Assembly (NCBI RefSeq): GCF_027596085.1
Contig: NC_072464.1
Location: 11,462,748 to 11,526,747 of the forward strand
Origin: Anoplopoma fimbria
Lineage: Eukaryota; Chordata; Actinopteri; Perciformes; Anoplopomatidae
Direction: 5' to 3'
Length of the DNA: 64,000 nt
Shown here: in pieces, positions 62,431 through 64,000 of the stretch
Layout: each line of letters starts with the position of its first letter
Position numbering within the stretch: position 1 is the first letter of the stretch
Notes under the pieces: model-generated
What the model was told of the DNA's origin: nothing
Databases searched by the model: none
What the model saw: the letters and a program-made list of their open reading frames with translations, nothing else
Position numbers and translations under genes: made by a program

Positions 62431-64000
62431 GTCAGTGACCTGATAGCTTCACGGTGCAGGTGGTTGAAGTTTATCCAGAAAACCAGTGTTACCAAAGATA
62501 TCTTGACCTTTTCGACGTGCTTTTGGAACGCAGATATTACATCGGGTCGCAGGCAGTGATGATAAAAGTTATTATCCACGTTTTTGGTGTTAAATGATTG
62601 TGATGATGCAGATGACTAAAATGAATGTATGAGTGGTCCCAAGTGTCCTAAAATGTGGCTCAAGATGTGGTTCAGATTGATGGCTCACATCACTTTTGAA
62701 ATGCTATGTTATTTCCCAATTGCATATGAATGGCAAACTTAGAAGAATTAGAGCTCAAGAGCGGACTGAACTTGAGCTCAGCCTAAACTGCATCCAGATT
62801 CCGGAAGTGTCTGGAATTCCCTCAGGATGATGTAGCCAAGGAGTTAACAGGAATGTCTTTCATTTCCCCTTTGATCTTAAATTAACACATTTTTAAAAAC
62901 TTTAAAAACAAAATAAAAATTGCCTTTTTTTTTTTACTGTATATTTGGTAAAAAAAAAAAAAGCAATTTTTATTTTGTTTTTCTCAAAAAGGAAATAAAT
63001 CAAAAAAGTAGCTTGTTCTTTTGGCACTATTGCAACATCACCAAGTCCATGACTAGTCGATGACAAACAAATAGGCTTTATGTGTGGACAGGTGACACCA
63101 AAAAATGACTCAACTCATTCCTTTTGGTGTCATGTCAGCTGAAGGCTTTACTTGTGCCAACTTGCTGATCTTGAATGAGGTGTGACTGGAAAACGTTGTC
63201 GCATTTGGCAAGACTCACCTCAAGAAAGCTTATTTTCTCACATCATAATTGAAACCTTAAGGTGGGGTTCTCGGAAAAGTCTGGAAGAGGCTGTGTCGAT
63301 TCATTAATTTCCTGTGCAGTGAAGTTTCAAGCCTGACAATAGTACAAACATGGCAAACAACCATATGATAAAAAATATACCAAATTATCAAATGTTTCCT
63401 TTCAAAGTGAGGCTTTTACTGGCCTTTTGATGTTCAAAAATGCAAAAAATAAATAATTCTAGATTTATTGATACATGTATTTATTAGTCGCCTCAGAGAT
63501 GAACGTATGGCCACAAGTAAAAAATAGCATTGCAGTTAATGCACAGTTTATGTCATAGTAGCCTTTCTATATTATCAAAGGAAACATATCACCTAATTGT
63601 TAATTTTGAAGCTTAATGTTTTGTCTCCATGAGGATGTGGCTTACTATGTCATTTAATTAGCAGCAAGGAGAGGGAAAATGTATTAGCGTTGTATTTAAA
63701 ATCTATTACAAGGCCATTTGCATCTTTTCTATTGTTAAAGATAAATCTTTTAAGATTCATAGTACTTCTCCCTAGTCTCCCGGGTTCATAATTCGAGCCA
63801 ATCTGTACTGCTGTGCTTAAGTTGGTCCTCATGGTAACACTGTGTGTTTAGTTTAATGGAAATGTATTACAGACTTGACATTATAATAGGCTTGTAATGA
63901 ATACCAGGTATCTGGTCGCTCTTACAGTCATCAGCAAGAAGCCAGAGCCCTTAAAAATGTAATCACAGTAAATCTGAATGAAGATGATTAATATTGGAGA
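62431..64000 (+). other. arhgap6: arhgap6 intron 1 (start)
   Basis: No second exon in the remaining 1.57 kb. It contains an unusual A/T-rich hairpin (62904-62982). Otherwise AT-rich with no coding signal. Confidence 0.6.
62904..62982. repeat. arhgap6: Near-perfect AT-rich hairpin
   Basis: The left arm (62904-62937: aaaaacaaaataaaaattg, C/T, poly-T, ac) and right arm (62948-62982) are inverted copies of about 34 bp with a 10-nt loop (tgtatatttg). Only one or two positions fail to pair. Confidence 0.9.

Overview
The window is vertebrate genomic DNA, almost certainly from a ray-finned (percomorph-type) fish. Genes are split by GT-AG introns, gene order follows the human Xp22.2 block, and the repeats are typical of teleosts (a Rex3-like RTE retrotransposon with a GATG tail, a 'gggctgcaacta' MITE, and long inverted-repeat elements carrying 'gttagcttagctta').

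Layout from left to right. Positions 1-11.66 kb hold no gene I can support. Next come four genes on the minus strand, listed here from low to high coordinate: a beta-thymosin (tmsb4x-like, CDS 12037-12257, promoter near 13.13-13.18 kb), tlr8 (14068-18320), tlr7 (18979-22436) and frmpd4 (24014-49451). Read along the minus strand the order is frmpd4, tlr7, tlr8, tmsb4x, as in human, but PRPS2 is not seen between frmpd4 and tlr7. From 49.5 to 62.2 kb is intergenic sequence with a MITE and a 5'-truncated Rex3-like LINE. The first coding exon of arhgap6 starts at 62284 on the plus strand, head-to-head with frmpd4 as in human. MSL3 was not seen between them.

The gene models were assembled by hand from splice signals, reading frame and recalled family sequences. 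tlr7 has a 15-nt first coding exon (ATG plus four codons). tlr8 has a first coding exon that contributes only the ATG. frmpd4 has 16 exons up to a choice at the seventeenth. Its exon phases are all consistent and give a 1257-residue protein (WW-like, PDZ, FERM, disordered tail, C-terminal ETTV) or a 1671-residue form. The two differ by a 5-nt choice between two adjacent 3' splice sites.

Functionally, tlr7 and tlr8 are endosomal single-stranded-RNA sensors that signal through a TIR domain. Both have IRF/ISRE-like motifs upstream: GAAAGTGAAAC near tlr7, and a duplicated 27-bp unit containing AAAGTGAAAA near tlr8. tmsb4x encodes an actin-monomer-sequestering peptide. frmpd4 encodes a postsynaptic scaffold, and arhgap6 a Rho GTPase-activating protein. 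These neighbours share ancestry of location rather than a common pathway.
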